Below are positions 12,500 through 21,967 of a stretch of DNA of 64,000 nucleotides, piece after piece; the stretch's first letter is position 1, and the number at the start of each line of letters is the position of its first letter. Below the pieces are notes generated by a model, which did not search any database, was not told the DNA's origin, and worked only from the letters and a program-made list of their open reading frames with translations. A program made the translations under genes and the position numbers. Source of the DNA: Vibrio ostreae (GTDB lineage: Bacteria; Pseudomonadota; Gammaproteobacteria; Enterobacterales; Vibrionaceae); NCBI RefSeq assembly GCF_019226825.1, contig NZ_CP076643.1:1612001-1676000 (forward strand). Reading direction: 5' to 3'.

Positions 12500-13020
12500 G
12501 ATGCCAATAGTAAGTGTAGAAGAAAATAGTGCAAAGAATGAGGTCGTGAAATAACAGCCTGGGCAATTCATGCCCACTAGCACTATTTTAAAATAACGGA
12601 AAAACTCATCCCCCCTAACGGAAAATTTATTTCCGTACGGTAAAAAGGCCAGAAAAATGCACGCAAACCAATAAGAACAACAGACACTAATTAAGAAATA
12701 CCTTAATTAAATATACACACCTTGAAAACCAAATAACTAATTAACAACAATAAAAACAAGCCCAAAAATTAAACAAAACAGCTTAATTTACCGTACTGTA
12801 AATGGTAAATATATTGGTTATAGACAACAGATGTATTATTAACATTATCAGTAATAAGTCATGAAATGATTACATTACTTCGTAAATCCACTGCATAAAT
12901 GATTAATCAATAATTAAAATATTCATTATCCGGAAGTAATGTAACGATTATATAATAAAACTAAATTAAGACATGGACATTATTATTCATGTAATCTAAT
13001 TTGCGCACTTCAACAAACCA
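12500..13020. promoter_or_regulatory. AT-rich spacer with two matching palindromes before the YhfL-like gene
   Basis: About 520 bases, markedly AT-rich, with no ORF of note. TTTCCGTACGGTAA (12631-12644) and TTACCGTACTGTAA (12788-12801) are near-identical 14-base palindromes 157 bases apart, which look like paired operator half-sites. The composition suggests H-NS-type silencing, which is inference. Confidence 0.4.
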
Positions 13021-13032
13021 AGGAGTATTATA

Positions 13033-13209
13033 ATGAAATCTTTTTCTAAAGTTGCAAAATTAACGTTGGTTGGTGCTGCGTTGGCTATTCTTGCTGGTTG
13101 TACTGGTACCACTTACAACAAAGAGAAAAACTGCTCAGAAGATTACCTAATCCACCCTGCGATTTCTATCCCTTCAGTAATCGGAGCTTGTGACTCAGTT
13201 AATAAATAA
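13033..13209 (+). CDS. YhfL-like small lipoprotein
   Basis: 58-residue lipoprotein too short for many gene finders. Signal peptide with lipobox LAGC (residues 20-23 region), then NCSEDYLIHPAISIPSVIG, which matches the E. coli YhfL pattern of CSxDYLLHPAIS. AAGGAG precedes the ATG. Function unknown; outer-membrane or inner-membrane attachment cannot be decided from sequence. Confidence 0.82.
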   Translation: MKSFSKVAKLTLVGAALAILAGCTGTTYNKEKNCSEDYLIHPAISIPSVIGACDSVNK

Positions 13210-13232
13210 CTGTCACTACATGCTGATTTTGC

Positions 13233-13259
13233 AAAAACCCGCTCTCAAGGCGGGTTTTT
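13233..13259 (+). terminator. Terminator after the YhfL-like gene
   Basis: AAAAACCCGC / GCGGGTTTTT stem with a 7-base loop. Confidence 0.85.
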
Positions 13260-13459
13260 CTGTTTACTGCTCCTTGCCCACTCAATATGCCCGACCAGCG
13301 CCTCCGCTTTCCACGCTTTGATCCTCGCTCCCGCGCGTGACCACAGCCAAGGTACACTTGATCCCATCACACCACTCTTATATTTTACCTCTCTGACCCT
13401 TCAACCAGCCTGACTATCCGCTTGATTGGCGCCGGACAGGTCTACTCAGGATAAAAATC

Positions 13460-14138
13460 ATGCACATCAACGCCGACTTTGCTCTGCCTGTATTCATCAC
13501 CCCCCAACAATATCAATGGGTATTGTCGACCCAATCCGGCGTCGAGCGCATGATGCTGGACAGAATCGGAGCGGAAAAAGCCCGCGCCACCAGCATAGTA
13601 AAATACGCACCGGAATCTGTCTTTCCGCAACATGCCCATCCCGGCGGAGAAGAAATTCTGGTTCTGAGCGGTACCTTTTCTGATCAGAGCGGAGATTATC
13701 CGGCGGGGTGGTACCTGAGAAACCCACCCGGTACCGCGCACAGTCCGCATAGCAAATCAGGGGCAACCATCTTTGTAAAACTATGGCAAATGGGTGCCGC
13801 AGACACTGAGACGGTACGTATCAATACCCTTGATGCACAAAACTGGTGTCAGGCCGATGACGGGCGCCAGATCTGCCCACTTTATGACAATGGCTTGGAA
13901 CGCGTCAGCCTGCAAAAACTGAACGCGCAACAGCCAATTCCTGGCTGCGCAGGCCACGCCTTCAGAATGGTTAATATTGGCAGGTGATGTACGCAGCTAT
14001 GAGCAGATTTACGGGGCCGGCAGTTGGATCAGATTGCCGGCTGGCCATGTTATAGATTTGATGTCAGGCCCGGATGGTGTCACCTTTTATGTCAAACAGG
14101 GTGAATTTGCCAATATTGAATTCGCTACTCAATATTGA
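13460..14138 (+). pseudogene. ChrR-type bicupin protein, frameshifted
   Basis: The first frame (13460-13987) encodes a ChrR-like cupin: [14 protein letters not shown] (metal-binding His/His/Glu) and [17 protein letters not shown]. It stops at 13987, but another frame continues without interruption to 14138 with [23 protein letters not shown] and a plausible C-terminus, which is the expected second cupin half. The switch point lies between about 13935 and 13975 and is not in a homopolymer. Either a real frameshift mutation or a sequence error. Stand-alone ChrR-cupin proteins bind zinc or other metals; partner sigma factor absent here. Confidence 0.75.
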
Positions 14139-14619
14139 CGCCATTATTCGGTGTGAGTGTTACCGCTCGCTAAGGCCTGTCCTTTGGTATTAAATCAATA
14201 GTATTAGTATGGTTTATTATCCATTTCCTCAACCATAAACGTCACTTCGCGACTTATGTTTCAGTGGTCCAATTTGATTGACAGATCCAGAGGAGTAGAC
14301 TTGCGCCGCGCATTAATAATGAAATGCGCCGCAAAAATAAGACGATTAATCAAATAATCGTCCATATAAATATAAAAAAACCTCTCATAACCCTACGTTA
14401 TTGATCTGCTCTTAATGCGGTTAAAATAGTCGGTTACCCTGTTTAAACACGGTGATCCGCTCCGTGCTGCCAGTGCATATTGGCCAACACATAAAAAAGA
14501 CTCTGCTACACTCATTATTGTCGCACTGCGAACTATTCTCACAAGTTATAGTTTCATCGGCAAAATAGTTCAGCACTTCATCATTATTATTCTAAAAAAC
14601 ATTTAAATGTTAGGAATCA
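14139..14619. other. Intergenic region upstream of the dehydrogenase operon
   Basis: About 480 bases without a supported gene. Presumably carries the promoter of the dehydrogenase operon; no clear sigma-54 -24/-12 pair (GG-N10-GC in context) was found here. TTAGGA just before 14620 is the ribosome binding site of the first gene. Confidence 0.4.
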
Positions 14620-15156
14620 ATGGAAGCTATGAATAAAAAATCTCCCCACCTGGAGACATCGGCTCAACAGATGTCACGCAGGAACATACTCAAAGGGGTG
14701 GCGTCAATCGGCTTGCTTTCGCTTGTTGCTCCGCTGCCTCTGAGCGTACTGGCTCAGGAATCGGCCTCCGCCGATCCTATTGCTTTGTTCACTCTTGTGT
14801 CAGAACGACTGACTCAGCATCAGAACCTGTCTCCCATCCTCTCTGAACGTTTCTTTCAGGCACTGCAGGCGCGTAACCCAGATTTTGAAGCCCATCTGAA
14901 ATTATTGGTTAAAGAGATGGCGCAAATCGAGACTCGCTTGCTGGCGACTACGCTGTCGCCTTCGGCGCAGCAAACCGCCAAGTCCATCATTTCAGCCTGG
15001 TATACCGGTATTGTCGGTGCCGGACTTGATGCTCAGGTCATCACGTACCGCCACGCGCTGCAATTTAATGCCGTCGATGATGTCCTGGAGATCCGTTCTT
15101 ACTGCCCTAACAAGCCCGGATTCTGGGCCGCTAAACCAATCGAGAGGAAAGCATAA
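14620..15156 (+). CDS. Small (Tat-exported) subunit of a membrane FAD sugar/alcohol dehydrogenase
   Basis: 178 residues with a twin-arginine signal (SRRNILKG, residues 19-26, followed by a hydrophobic stretch and LAQES cleavage region). The body resembles the small subunit of FAD-dependent sorbitol/gluconate-type dehydrogenases (PF12318 type): SAWYTGIVG and the C-terminal NKPGFWAAKP. It is thought to carry the folded flavoprotein through the Tat system by hitchhiking. Its stop overlaps the next ATG at 15156. Confidence 0.85.
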   Translation: MEAMNKKSPHLETSAQQMSRRNILKGVASIGLLSLVAPLPLSVLAQESASADPIALFTLVSERLTQHQNLSPILSERFFQALQARNPDFEAHLKLLVKEMAQIETRLLATTLSPSAQQTAKSIISAWYTGIVGAGLDAQVITYRHALQFNAVDDVLEIRSYCPNKPGFWAAKPIERKA

Positions 15157-16737
15157 TGACCACCACCCAACAAGCAGATGTCGTCGTTGTAGGTTCAGGC
15201 GTTGCGGGCGGACTGGTCGCGCACCAACTGGCGCTGGCCGGTAAATCCGTCATCATTCTCGAAGCCGGTCCGCGTTACTCGCGTGGCGAAATTGTCGAAC
15301 GTTTCCGTAACCAGCCGAACAAAATGGACTTCATGGCGCCGTACCCGTCAACGCCCTATGCGCCTCATCCGGAATTTAATCCGGACAACGGCTATCTGGT
15401 ACAAAAGGGCGAGCAGGCCTATGACGCGCAGTATATTCGTGCGGTCGGCGGTACGACCTGGCACTGGGCCGGTTCGGCATGGCGTTTTATCCCGTCCGAC
15501 TTCAAACTGAAATCGATTTACGGTGTTGGTCGTGACTGGCCACTGGAATACAAAGACCTTGAACTATGGTATCAGCGCGCCGAAGAAGAGCTTGGCGTTT
15601 GGGGGCCAGCGGATGAAGAACTGGGGTCACCGCGCTCCAAGCCGTATCCGATGGCCCCGCTGCCAATTTCTTACAACGAAAAAGTGATTAAAGATCGTCT
15701 CAATGACAATGGATTTTATGTCGTCACTGAGCCGGTCGCGCGTAACAGTCGCCCGTACGACAACCGCCCGACGTGCTGCGGTAACAACAACTGTATGCCG
15801 ATCTGTCCGATTGGTGCGATGTACAACGGCATTACCCACGTTGAGAAAGCCGAAGCCGCCGGTGCCAAGCTGATCGATAAAGCGGTGGTGTACAAGATTG
15901 AAAAAGGTGCCGACAACCGTATTGTTGCCGTGCATTACAAGACCCCGGACGGTGAATCGGTCAAAGTCGAAGGAAAATACTTCGTTCTGGCCGCCAACGG
16001 AATCGAAACACCCAAACTAATGCTGATGTCCGATGTGGGTAACAGCTCAGACATGGTTGGCCGTAACCTGATGGACCACCCGGGCACCGGTATCCGCTTC
16101 TTCGCTGACGAGAAATTATGGCCAGGTCGCGGCGCGCAGGAGATGACCTCAATCATTGGCTGGCGTGACGGTGATTTCCGCTCTGAATACGCGGGTAAGA
16201 AAATTCACCTGTCGAACCTATCTCGTACTGATCAGATGACGCAGGAAATTCTGGCGCAGGATCGTCTGCTCCTGGGTAACGTGCTGGATAATGAGATCCG
16301 TGATAAAGCCGCTCGATACGTCCAGTTCGACAGCTTCCACGAACTGCTGCCGCATCCGGAAAACCGCATTGTCGCCAGCAGTTCAAAAGACGCAATGGGC
16401 ATTGCCAAACCTGAGTTCTACTACGCGATTGATGACTACGTTAAACGCAGTGCGGTTCACACCCGTGAAGCTTACACTAAGATTGCTCAGCTGATGGGGG
16501 GGCACTGAGATCCAGTACAGCGACGACTTCTCGAACAACCAGCACATTTGTGGCACCGTTATCATGGGTGACAACCCGAAAGACAGTGTGGTGGATAAAG
16601 ACTGCCGAACTCACGATCACGATAACCTGTTTATCGCCAGTTCCGGCACCATGCCAACCGTGGGCACCGTCAACTGTACCCTGACTATCGCCGCATTGTC
16701 GCTGCGTATTGCAGCCACGCTGAACAAGGAGGTGTAA
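15156..16737 (+). pseudogene. GMC-type FAD dehydrogenase large subunit, interrupted by a G7 tract
   Basis: Catalytic flavoprotein of the three-subunit dehydrogenase. FAD motif VVGSGVAGGLVAHQLALAG near the N-terminus, GGTTWHWAG, a cysteine cluster (CCGNNNCMPICPIGA) as in the gluconate-2-dehydrogenase branch, and C-terminal NNQHICGTVIMG with the catalytic His plus GTVNCTLTIAAL. The reading frame breaks at 16494-16500, where seven G residues follow ATG and give a stop at 16508; removing one G restores a complete 526-residue-class protein ending at 16737. Substrate not predictable. Probably either an indel error or a slippery phase-variable tract. Confidence 0.85.
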
Positions 16738-16740
16738 GCC

Positions 16741-18078
16741 ATGACACTGAAACGGTTAATCCTGTCAGTAATTGCACTGGCTGTCATCGTCTTTGGCCTG
16801 ATTGTCACTGGTATCTGGGGGCCAAGCGGTCACAATCCGGCACCGGAGCAACAAGTACAAACCACGCAAACGCCGCCAGGCATGAGCCGGGGTGAATACG
16901 TGGCGAAAATGTCTGACTGTACGGCCTGTCATACCACCGAGAAAGACAAACCTTTCGCCGGCGGTCTGGGCATGCCACTGCCAATCGGTACACTGTATTC
17001 GACTAATATTACCCCGGATAAAGAAACCGGTATTGGCAATTATTCGCTCGACGACTTCAAGCGCGTGCTGCGTGAAGGGGTGCGTAAAGATGGCGGTCAC
17101 CTGTATCCGGCCATGCCGTATACCGAGTACACCAAGCTGTCCGACAACGACATCGCAGCCATGTACGATTACTTTATGAACTCGGTGCAACCGGTCAAAC
17201 AAGCCAACCGTCCGAATGATATTCCTGCGCTGCTGTCGATGCGCTGGCCACTGGCTATCTGGAACTGGATGTTCCACGAGCAAGGCGCTTACCAGACGCA
17301 GCAGGACAAAGGAGCAGAGTGGAACCGTGGCGCTTACCTGGTGCAAGGTTCAACCCACTGTGGTACCTGTCACACTCCGCGCGGCGTCGCGATGCAGACC
17401 ACGGCCAATGATGAAACCGAAACCGGCTTCCTGTCAGGCGCTGATCTGGCCGGCTGGCATGCATTCAATATCAGCAATGATAACGCCAATGGTCTGGGTG
17501 ACTGGAGCAATGACGAGATTGTCCAGTATCTGAAAACCGGTTCAGTGGCAGGCAAGGCTCAGGCGGCAGGTCCGATGGCTGAAGCGGTGGAAAACAGCTT
17601 CCGTTTCCTGACGGATGATGATCTCAATGCCATCGCAGTTTACCTGCGCTCAGTACCGGCCGTGTCTGAGGGCAGCACATCACGTTATGCACAGGGCGAA
17701 GCGGTGGCTCAGGATCTGCAACTACGCGGTCTGCCAATCGAAACCACGCGTGAAGAGATGCCAGGAGAATACCTCTACATGGCCAACTGCAGCACCTGTC
17801 ACGATGCGGACGGCAGCGGCTCTCCGGATGGTTACTACCCGTCGGTGTACCACAACAGCGTGGTGGGTAGCGAGAAAAGCGGCAACCTGATCCAGGTCGT
17901 ACTGCACGGCGTGAAACGCGATACCAATGACGGTGAAGTGTTTATGCCCGCCTTCGGCCAGCATCTGTCTGATGACCAAATCGCCACTCTGGTTAACTTC
18001 CTGACCGATACTTATGGTCAGGGCAACGCTCAGGTTGAGCCACAAGATGTCGCCGAACTGCGCGCCACTGCCGAGTAA
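16741..18078 (+). CDS. Triheme membrane-anchored cytochrome c subunit of the dehydrogenase
   Basis: 445 residues with an N-terminal hydrophobic anchor (residues 5-25) and three CxxCH haem c motifs: DCTACH (Cys60-His64), HCGTCH (about residue 205) and NCSTCH (about residue 350). This is the electron-accepting subunit that passes electrons from the FAD subunit to ubiquinone in gluconate, sorbitol and alcohol dehydrogenase complexes. It starts 3 bases after the flavoprotein stop, and a GGAGGTG site overlaps that stop. Confidence 0.92.
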   Translation: MTLKRLILSVIALAVIVFGLIVTGIWGPSGHNPAPEQQVQTTQTPPGMSRGEYVAKMSDCTACHTTEKDKPFAGGLGMPLPIGTLYSTNITPDKETGIGNYSLDDFKRVLREGVRKDGGHLYPAMPYTEYTKLSDNDIAAMYDYFMNSVQPVKQANRPNDIPALLSMRWPLAIWNWMFHEQGAYQTQQDKGAEWNRGAYLVQGSTHCGTCHTPRGVAMQTTANDETETGFLSGADLAGWHAFNISNDNANGLGDWSNDEIVQYLKTGSVAGKAQAAGPMAEAVENSFRFLTDDDLNAIAVYLRSVPAVSEGSTSRYAQGEAVAQDLQLRGLPIETTREEMPGEYLYMANCSTCHDADGSGSPDGYYPSVYHNSVVGSEKSGNLIQVVLHGVKRDTNDGEVFMPAFGQHLSDDQIATLVNFLTDTYGQGNAQVEPQDVAELRATAE

Positions 18079-18111
18079 GTGCTCAGTCAGTGAAAAGCAA
18101 GTAAGTGATGA

Positions 18112-18137
18112 GGGAGCAGGTGTCTGCTCCCTTTTTT
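18112..18137 (+). terminator. Terminator of the dehydrogenase operon
   Basis: GGGAGCAG / CTGCTCCC stem, GTGT loop and six T residues. Confidence 0.9.
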
Positions 18138-18193
18138 GTTAGCGTGTATTGACAACAATGATGTCGCGCAATCAGTCTCTTATTTGACTGCCC

Positions 18194-19546
18194 TCAATCT
18201 TTGGAAATTGACTCTTCGGCCTGCGCCTCTTCCAGCCAGCGGTACAAGGTCCGGCGTGTCACGCCTAGGATCTGTGCCGCCTGCGCTTTGTTACCCTGGG
18301 TCTTTTGCATCACGTAGTGCACATAGTCTTGCTGCAGCGACAACAGTGGCGGCATGGCCTCAGACGATAAGCCCTCAAATACATTTTTCAACGCAGAGTC
18401 CTGCGACTGGCGCATACGTTGCGGCAGATGTTCCGGCATGATCTCTTCACCATCACAAAATACCGCGGCACGTTCTATCGCGTTTTGCAGCTCGCGCACA
18501 TTACCGGGAAAACCGTAATTGAGCAGGAGTCGCCATGCCGCCTGACTGAGTTGATGTGCCTGCGTTTTACCCTTTTGCTGTTGCTGAGTCATAAAGTAAC
18601 GGGTGAGCAGTGCAATGTCATCGCCGCGCTGACGGAGCGGTGGTACCTGCAGGGTGAAGGTTTCCAGCCGGAAAAACAGGTCTTCACGGAACTGATTCTC
18701 AGCCACCATGGCTTCCGGATCTCGGTGGGTAGCAGCGATAATGCGCACATCAACCGCCACTTCTTTATCACTACCGACCGGACGCACCGTGCCTTCCTGT
18801 AATACCCGCAGCAGTTTCGCTTGCAGCGCGAGCGGCATTTCACCAATTTCATCCAAGAGTAGCGTACCGCCCTGCGCTTCGCGCAGCAGGCCCTGCCGGG
18901 ACTTGCCCGCACCGGTATACGCCCCGGCCGCATGTCCGAAAAACTCGCTTTCTAACAGCTCGTTGGGGATACCGGCACAGTTCACTGCCAGAAACGGCCC
19001 TTGCTTGCGCTCACTCTGCTGATGAATCGCTTTCGCCACCAGCTCTTTACCGGTGCCACTCTCACCCAGCACCAGCACCGGACTGTCAGCCCGCGCAACC
19101 TGTTCGATACTTTTGAACAGACTTTGCATCACAGTACTTTCACCCAATATGCCGTGAAAACGGCGTCCGCCGATACTTTCTTTTAACTGACGATGCTCTA
19201 GTAAGCGGCGTACCGTTAGCAGGCAGTGGTCCATATCAAACGGTTTGGTCAGAAAGTCGTCCGCCCCGGCTTTAAGCGCCTGCACGGCCTGGTCGACCGA
19301 ACCAAACGCCGTGATGAGCAACATCGCCGGCGCATTGTTCATCGCCTTCACCACAGGCAGCAGAGTGATACCGTTACGCCCCGGCAGACGCAAATCAGAA
19401 ATCACCAAATCAATATTGGTCGTGGCCAGAAGTGGCTCGGCGGCTTCTACACAATCGACCACCGTAACCTGATAGCCTTCGGCTTCAAGCTCTTCACACA
19501 ACAATTCCGCCAGATCGGCATCATCTTCCACTAATAAAATATTCAT
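18194..19546 (-). CDS. Sigma-54-dependent response regulator (NtrC family)
   Basis: 450 residues. Receiver domain with acidic pocket at residues 8-9 and phospho-acceptor Asp51 (DLVISDLRLPG); AAA+ domain with Walker A GESGTGKE, sigma-54 contact loop GAYTGA (a Tyr variant of GAFTGA) and Walker B LLLDEIGEM; C-terminal Fis-type helix-turn-helix (QAAQILGVTRRTLYRWLEE). The start codon overlaps the kinase stop by ATGA at 19543-19546, so the pair is translationally coupled. Its target may be the sigma-54-like promoter at 21304. Confidence 0.93.
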   Translation of the reverse strand: MNILLVEDDADLAELLCEELEAEGYQVTVVDCVEAAEPLLATTNIDLVISDLRLPGRNGITLLPVVKAMNNAPAMLLITAFGSVDQAVQALKAGADDFLTKPFDMDHCLLTVRRLLEHRQLKESIGGRRFHGILGESTVMQSLFKSIEQVARADSPVLVLGESGTGKELVAKAIHQQSERKQGPFLAVNCAGIPNELLESEFFGHAAGAYTGAGKSRQGLLREAQGGTLLLDEIGEMPLALQAKLLRVLQEGTVRPVGSDKEVAVDVRIIAATHRDPEAMVAENQFREDLFFRLETFTLQVPPLRQRGDDIALLTRYFMTQQQQKGKTQAHQLSQAAWRLLLNYGFPGNVRELQNAIERAAVFCDGEEIMPEHLPQRMRQSQDSALKNVFEGLSSEAMPPLLSLQQDYVHYVMQKTQGNKAQAAQILGVTRRTLYRWLEEAQAEESISKD

Positions 19547-20997
19547 GCTTTCACTTCCTCAGGAAAACGCAGTGACACTTGCAGACCGCCCGTCTGAGCA
19601 TGGCTTAAACGCAACTCACCGTGATGATCGCTCACGATATTATGCACAATCGCCAAGCCTAACCCTGTGCCCTGCCCTTTGGGTTTGGTGGTAAAAAACG
19701 GCTCCAGCAGTCGCTGTGGATCGAGTTCAGCGTCAATACCAGCGCCATCATCCCACACCGACAGAGACCAGCTATCCGCATCGCTTTGATAACTCACGCC
19801 GACCTGAGAAACGGCCGCCTGACAGGCATTGCGCAATAAGTTCACCAACAGCAGCTCAAAGCGGGCCGGATCGACCGTGACGCTGACCTCAGGCGGGATA
19901 TCCACTGTAATTTTCGGAGGCACAGATGCCAGTTCATGTTTGATTGAATCCACCGCAGCCTGCACCGATTCACGCAGCTCAATCGCTTCACGCTGTGCAC
20001 CGCTGCGTGAAAAATCCAGCAGTTGATGGACAATGCGGGTCAGGCGCTTCACCTGGCCACGAATGGCACTGAGTTCATGTTGTGCAGACTCTTGCTGATG
20101 ATGCCGGCTAAGACGACGTGCCCGGCCATCAATCACATTGAGCGGCGCGCCGAGTTCATGCGCGATACCACTGACTAAACGCCCCAAAGCCGCCATCCGT
20201 TCCTGACGTTCCAGCTGCTGGTTTAGGGTTGCTTCCTGTTGGCGGTGTGCGGCAATCGCCTGCTGAGCCTGTTCGATATCATCCAGCATCTGGTTAAACG
20301 CCTCGGCAATCGTGCCCAGCTCAGTGGCACCCGATTGCGGCGCCCGCACTCCCAGCTGTCCGCGGCCCACATCCGCCATGACGTTGGTTAAGTTCGCCAC
20401 CTGGCGGCCGACCGCCTGCCGATAGCCGAGCAGTACAATACCCAGCGTCAGCAACCCCACTACACCCCAGCAGCCCCACGCCCAGAAAATGATGCGGTCC
20501 ATGGTGGCAGAGAAATCACTGGCGCGGCGAGTCACTTCCACCATGCTGGAGATTTTGCCGGTTTCATCGGTCACCGGCACAAAATGGGAAAACACCCGGC
20601 GACCGGCCTGATGCTGGTAGGCATCACCATCCTGACCAACGCGCACCAACTGTTCAGCCAACGGGTTATCGGTACTGTCTTCCTGGCCGGCAATACCGGC
20701 TGCTGCGATACGCTGACCATCTTCGTTATAAACCGACGCGCCATACACCTGCCCGAGAGAAAACACCGCATCCAGCGTACGCCGAACCGTGGCTAAATCC
20801 CCCTGGTTAATCGCTTCACCGATGGGCACCCGGATCGCGCGCGCGATCAATTTAATGTCATCTTTGAGCTTACGCGTCTGCTGCTCAGCCATGTAATGAG
20901 TACCAATTCCTATCGAGGCTCCGGATAGCGCCCATAACGGCACAAACACCAACAGTAATATGCGCATGGTTAAGGTCATGCGATACTTTTTCTTCAC
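19543..20997 (-). CDS. Sensor histidine kinase
   Basis: 484 residues. N-terminal transmembrane segment (LLLVFVPLWALSGASIGI), periplasmic sensing loop of about 130 residues, second transmembrane segment (WGCWGVVGLLTLGIVLLGY), HAMP, coiled coil, then the H-box VSGIAHELGAPLNVIDG (phospho-His about residue 280), N-box NLLRNACQAA, G1 WDDGAGID and G2 GTGLGLAIV. Forms an operon with the response regulator. The signal is unknown. Confidence 0.93.
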   Translation of the reverse strand: MKKKYRMTLTMRILLLVFVPLWALSGASIGIGTHYMAEQQTRKLKDDIKLIARAIRVPIGEAINQGDLATVRRTLDAVFSLGQVYGASVYNEDGQRIAAAGIAGQEDSTDNPLAEQLVRVGQDGDAYQHQAGRRVFSHFVPVTDETGKISSMVEVTRRASDFSATMDRIIFWAWGCWGVVGLLTLGIVLLGYRQAVGRQVANLTNVMADVGRGQLGVRAPQSGATELGTIAEAFNQMLDDIEQAQQAIAAHRQQEATLNQQLERQERMAALGRLVSGIAHELGAPLNVIDGRARRLSRHHQQESAQHELSAIRGQVKRLTRIVHQLLDFSRSGAQREAIELRESVQAAVDSIKHELASVPPKITVDIPPEVSVTVDPARFELLLVNLLRNACQAAVSQVGVSYQSDADSWSLSVWDDGAGIDAELDPQRLLEPFFTTKPKGQGTGLGLAIVHNIVSDHHGELRLSHAQTGGLQVSLRFPEEVKA

Positions 20998-21041
20998 AAG
21001 TGCCTCCGTACCCGTCTTTATTCAACTCAATCTCCCTTACG

Positions 21042-21062
21042 GTGACTGTCTCTTAAGGTCAC
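21042..21062. promoter_or_regulatory. Inverted repeat, possible enhancer site
   Basis: GTGAC (21042-21046) and GTCAC (21058-21062) form an inverted repeat with an 11-base spacer, between the kinase start and the DUF4168 gene. It is a candidate binding site for the adjacent NtrC-type regulator; this is inference. Confidence 0.3.
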
Positions 21063-21303
21063 TTTCTTAAGGAAAACCGCTGTTCAGGGGCAGGATGCCC
21101 ATAATTTGCTGAGTCGATGCATTTACTTCGGGCCCCTGTTTGTCCCCGCTCACCCGCTTCACGCGAGTGTATACTTTTGTCACAACCGACAGATTCAACC
21201 GTATCACAAGGACACATTACGGCTAACAATACGCAGGTCAAATTCATGTCAAAACTACAATTAATTCAATATAAACAAATAGATAACTTTAGATTTGAAA
21301 AAT

Positions 21304-21320
21304 TGGCAAGGTTCTCGCAA
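21304..21320 (+). promoter_or_regulatory. Candidate sigma-54 promoter before the DUF4168 gene
   Basis: TTGGCAAGGTTCTCGCAA has GG (21305-21306) and GC (21317-21318) separated by exactly 10 bases, and TGGCA matches the -24 consensus well; the -12 element is TCGCA rather than TTGCA. It lies about 40 bases upstream of the start at 21361, with GGAAGGAAG as ribosome binding site. Confidence 0.5.
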
Positions 21321-21360
21321 TAGTTAGAGCGAATCACATAAAACGGAAGGAAGTTCTATT

Positions 21361-21756
21361 ATGCGCAAACTAACCATGACCGCCCTGATGACTGCAATGC
21401 TAGCCTCTGTCACTGCCACCTCGGCATTTGCTGCCCAAGAGGGACAGGCACAGCAGCAACAACAGCAAGCTGCTGCACCGCAGCAAGCTCAACCGATTGA
21501 AGTTAACGACGAGCAACTGGAGCAGTTTGCCGAGGCTCAGGCATCCGTCAATGAGATCCGTGTTGACGCGATGACCAAACTGAAAAACAGTGAAGATCCA
21601 AAAGAAGCACAAGAGATTCAGCAGCAAGCCAACCAGGAAATGGTTGATGCCGTGCAGGACACCGGTTTGTCCGTAGAAGATTACAACCTGATCGCGCGTG
21701 CCGTGCAGAACGACACTTCACTGCAATCGCGCTTACAGCAGATGAGCGAAGGTTAA
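21361..21756 (+). CDS. Secreted DUF4168 protein
   Basis: 131 residues with a cleavable Sec signal (ends ATSAFAA, about residue 24), a Gln/Ala-rich linker (runs of Q near residues 31-37), then a helical DUF4168 domain (EQFAEAQASVNEIR; GLSVEDYNLIARAVQND). Periplasmic or secreted; function unknown. Sits behind a sigma-54-like promoter next to a sigma-54 activator, suggesting it is regulated by that two-component pair. Confidence 0.82.
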   Translation: MRKLTMTALMTAMLASVTATSAFAAQEGQAQQQQQQAAAPQQAQPIEVNDEQLEQFAEAQASVNEIRVDAMTKLKNSEDPKEAQEIQQQANQEMVDAVQDTGLSVEDYNLIARAVQNDTSLQSRLQQMSEG

Positions 21757-21765
21757 TGACCCATT

Positions 21766-21790
21766 GGCGTACCTTCGGGTACGCCGTTTT
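21766..21790 (+). terminator. Terminator after the DUF4168 gene
   Basis: GGCGTACC / GGTACGCC stem with TTCG tetraloop followed by GTTTTCTTTT. Confidence 0.88.
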
Positions 21791-21967
21791 CTTTTCCTTT
21801 CTTAGCTTTGCCCGTTCAGTAAAATCCGGCTACGACAGTGTCACCCCGGCACTCACTAAGCAATGCTGCCGCCACTGCACAATAACTCTGATAAAAAACG
21901 GTTTTTTTTCCGATATGCAACTCTGCATTTAATGATAAAATTTGTGTTCGCGTAAAGTCCGGACAAA

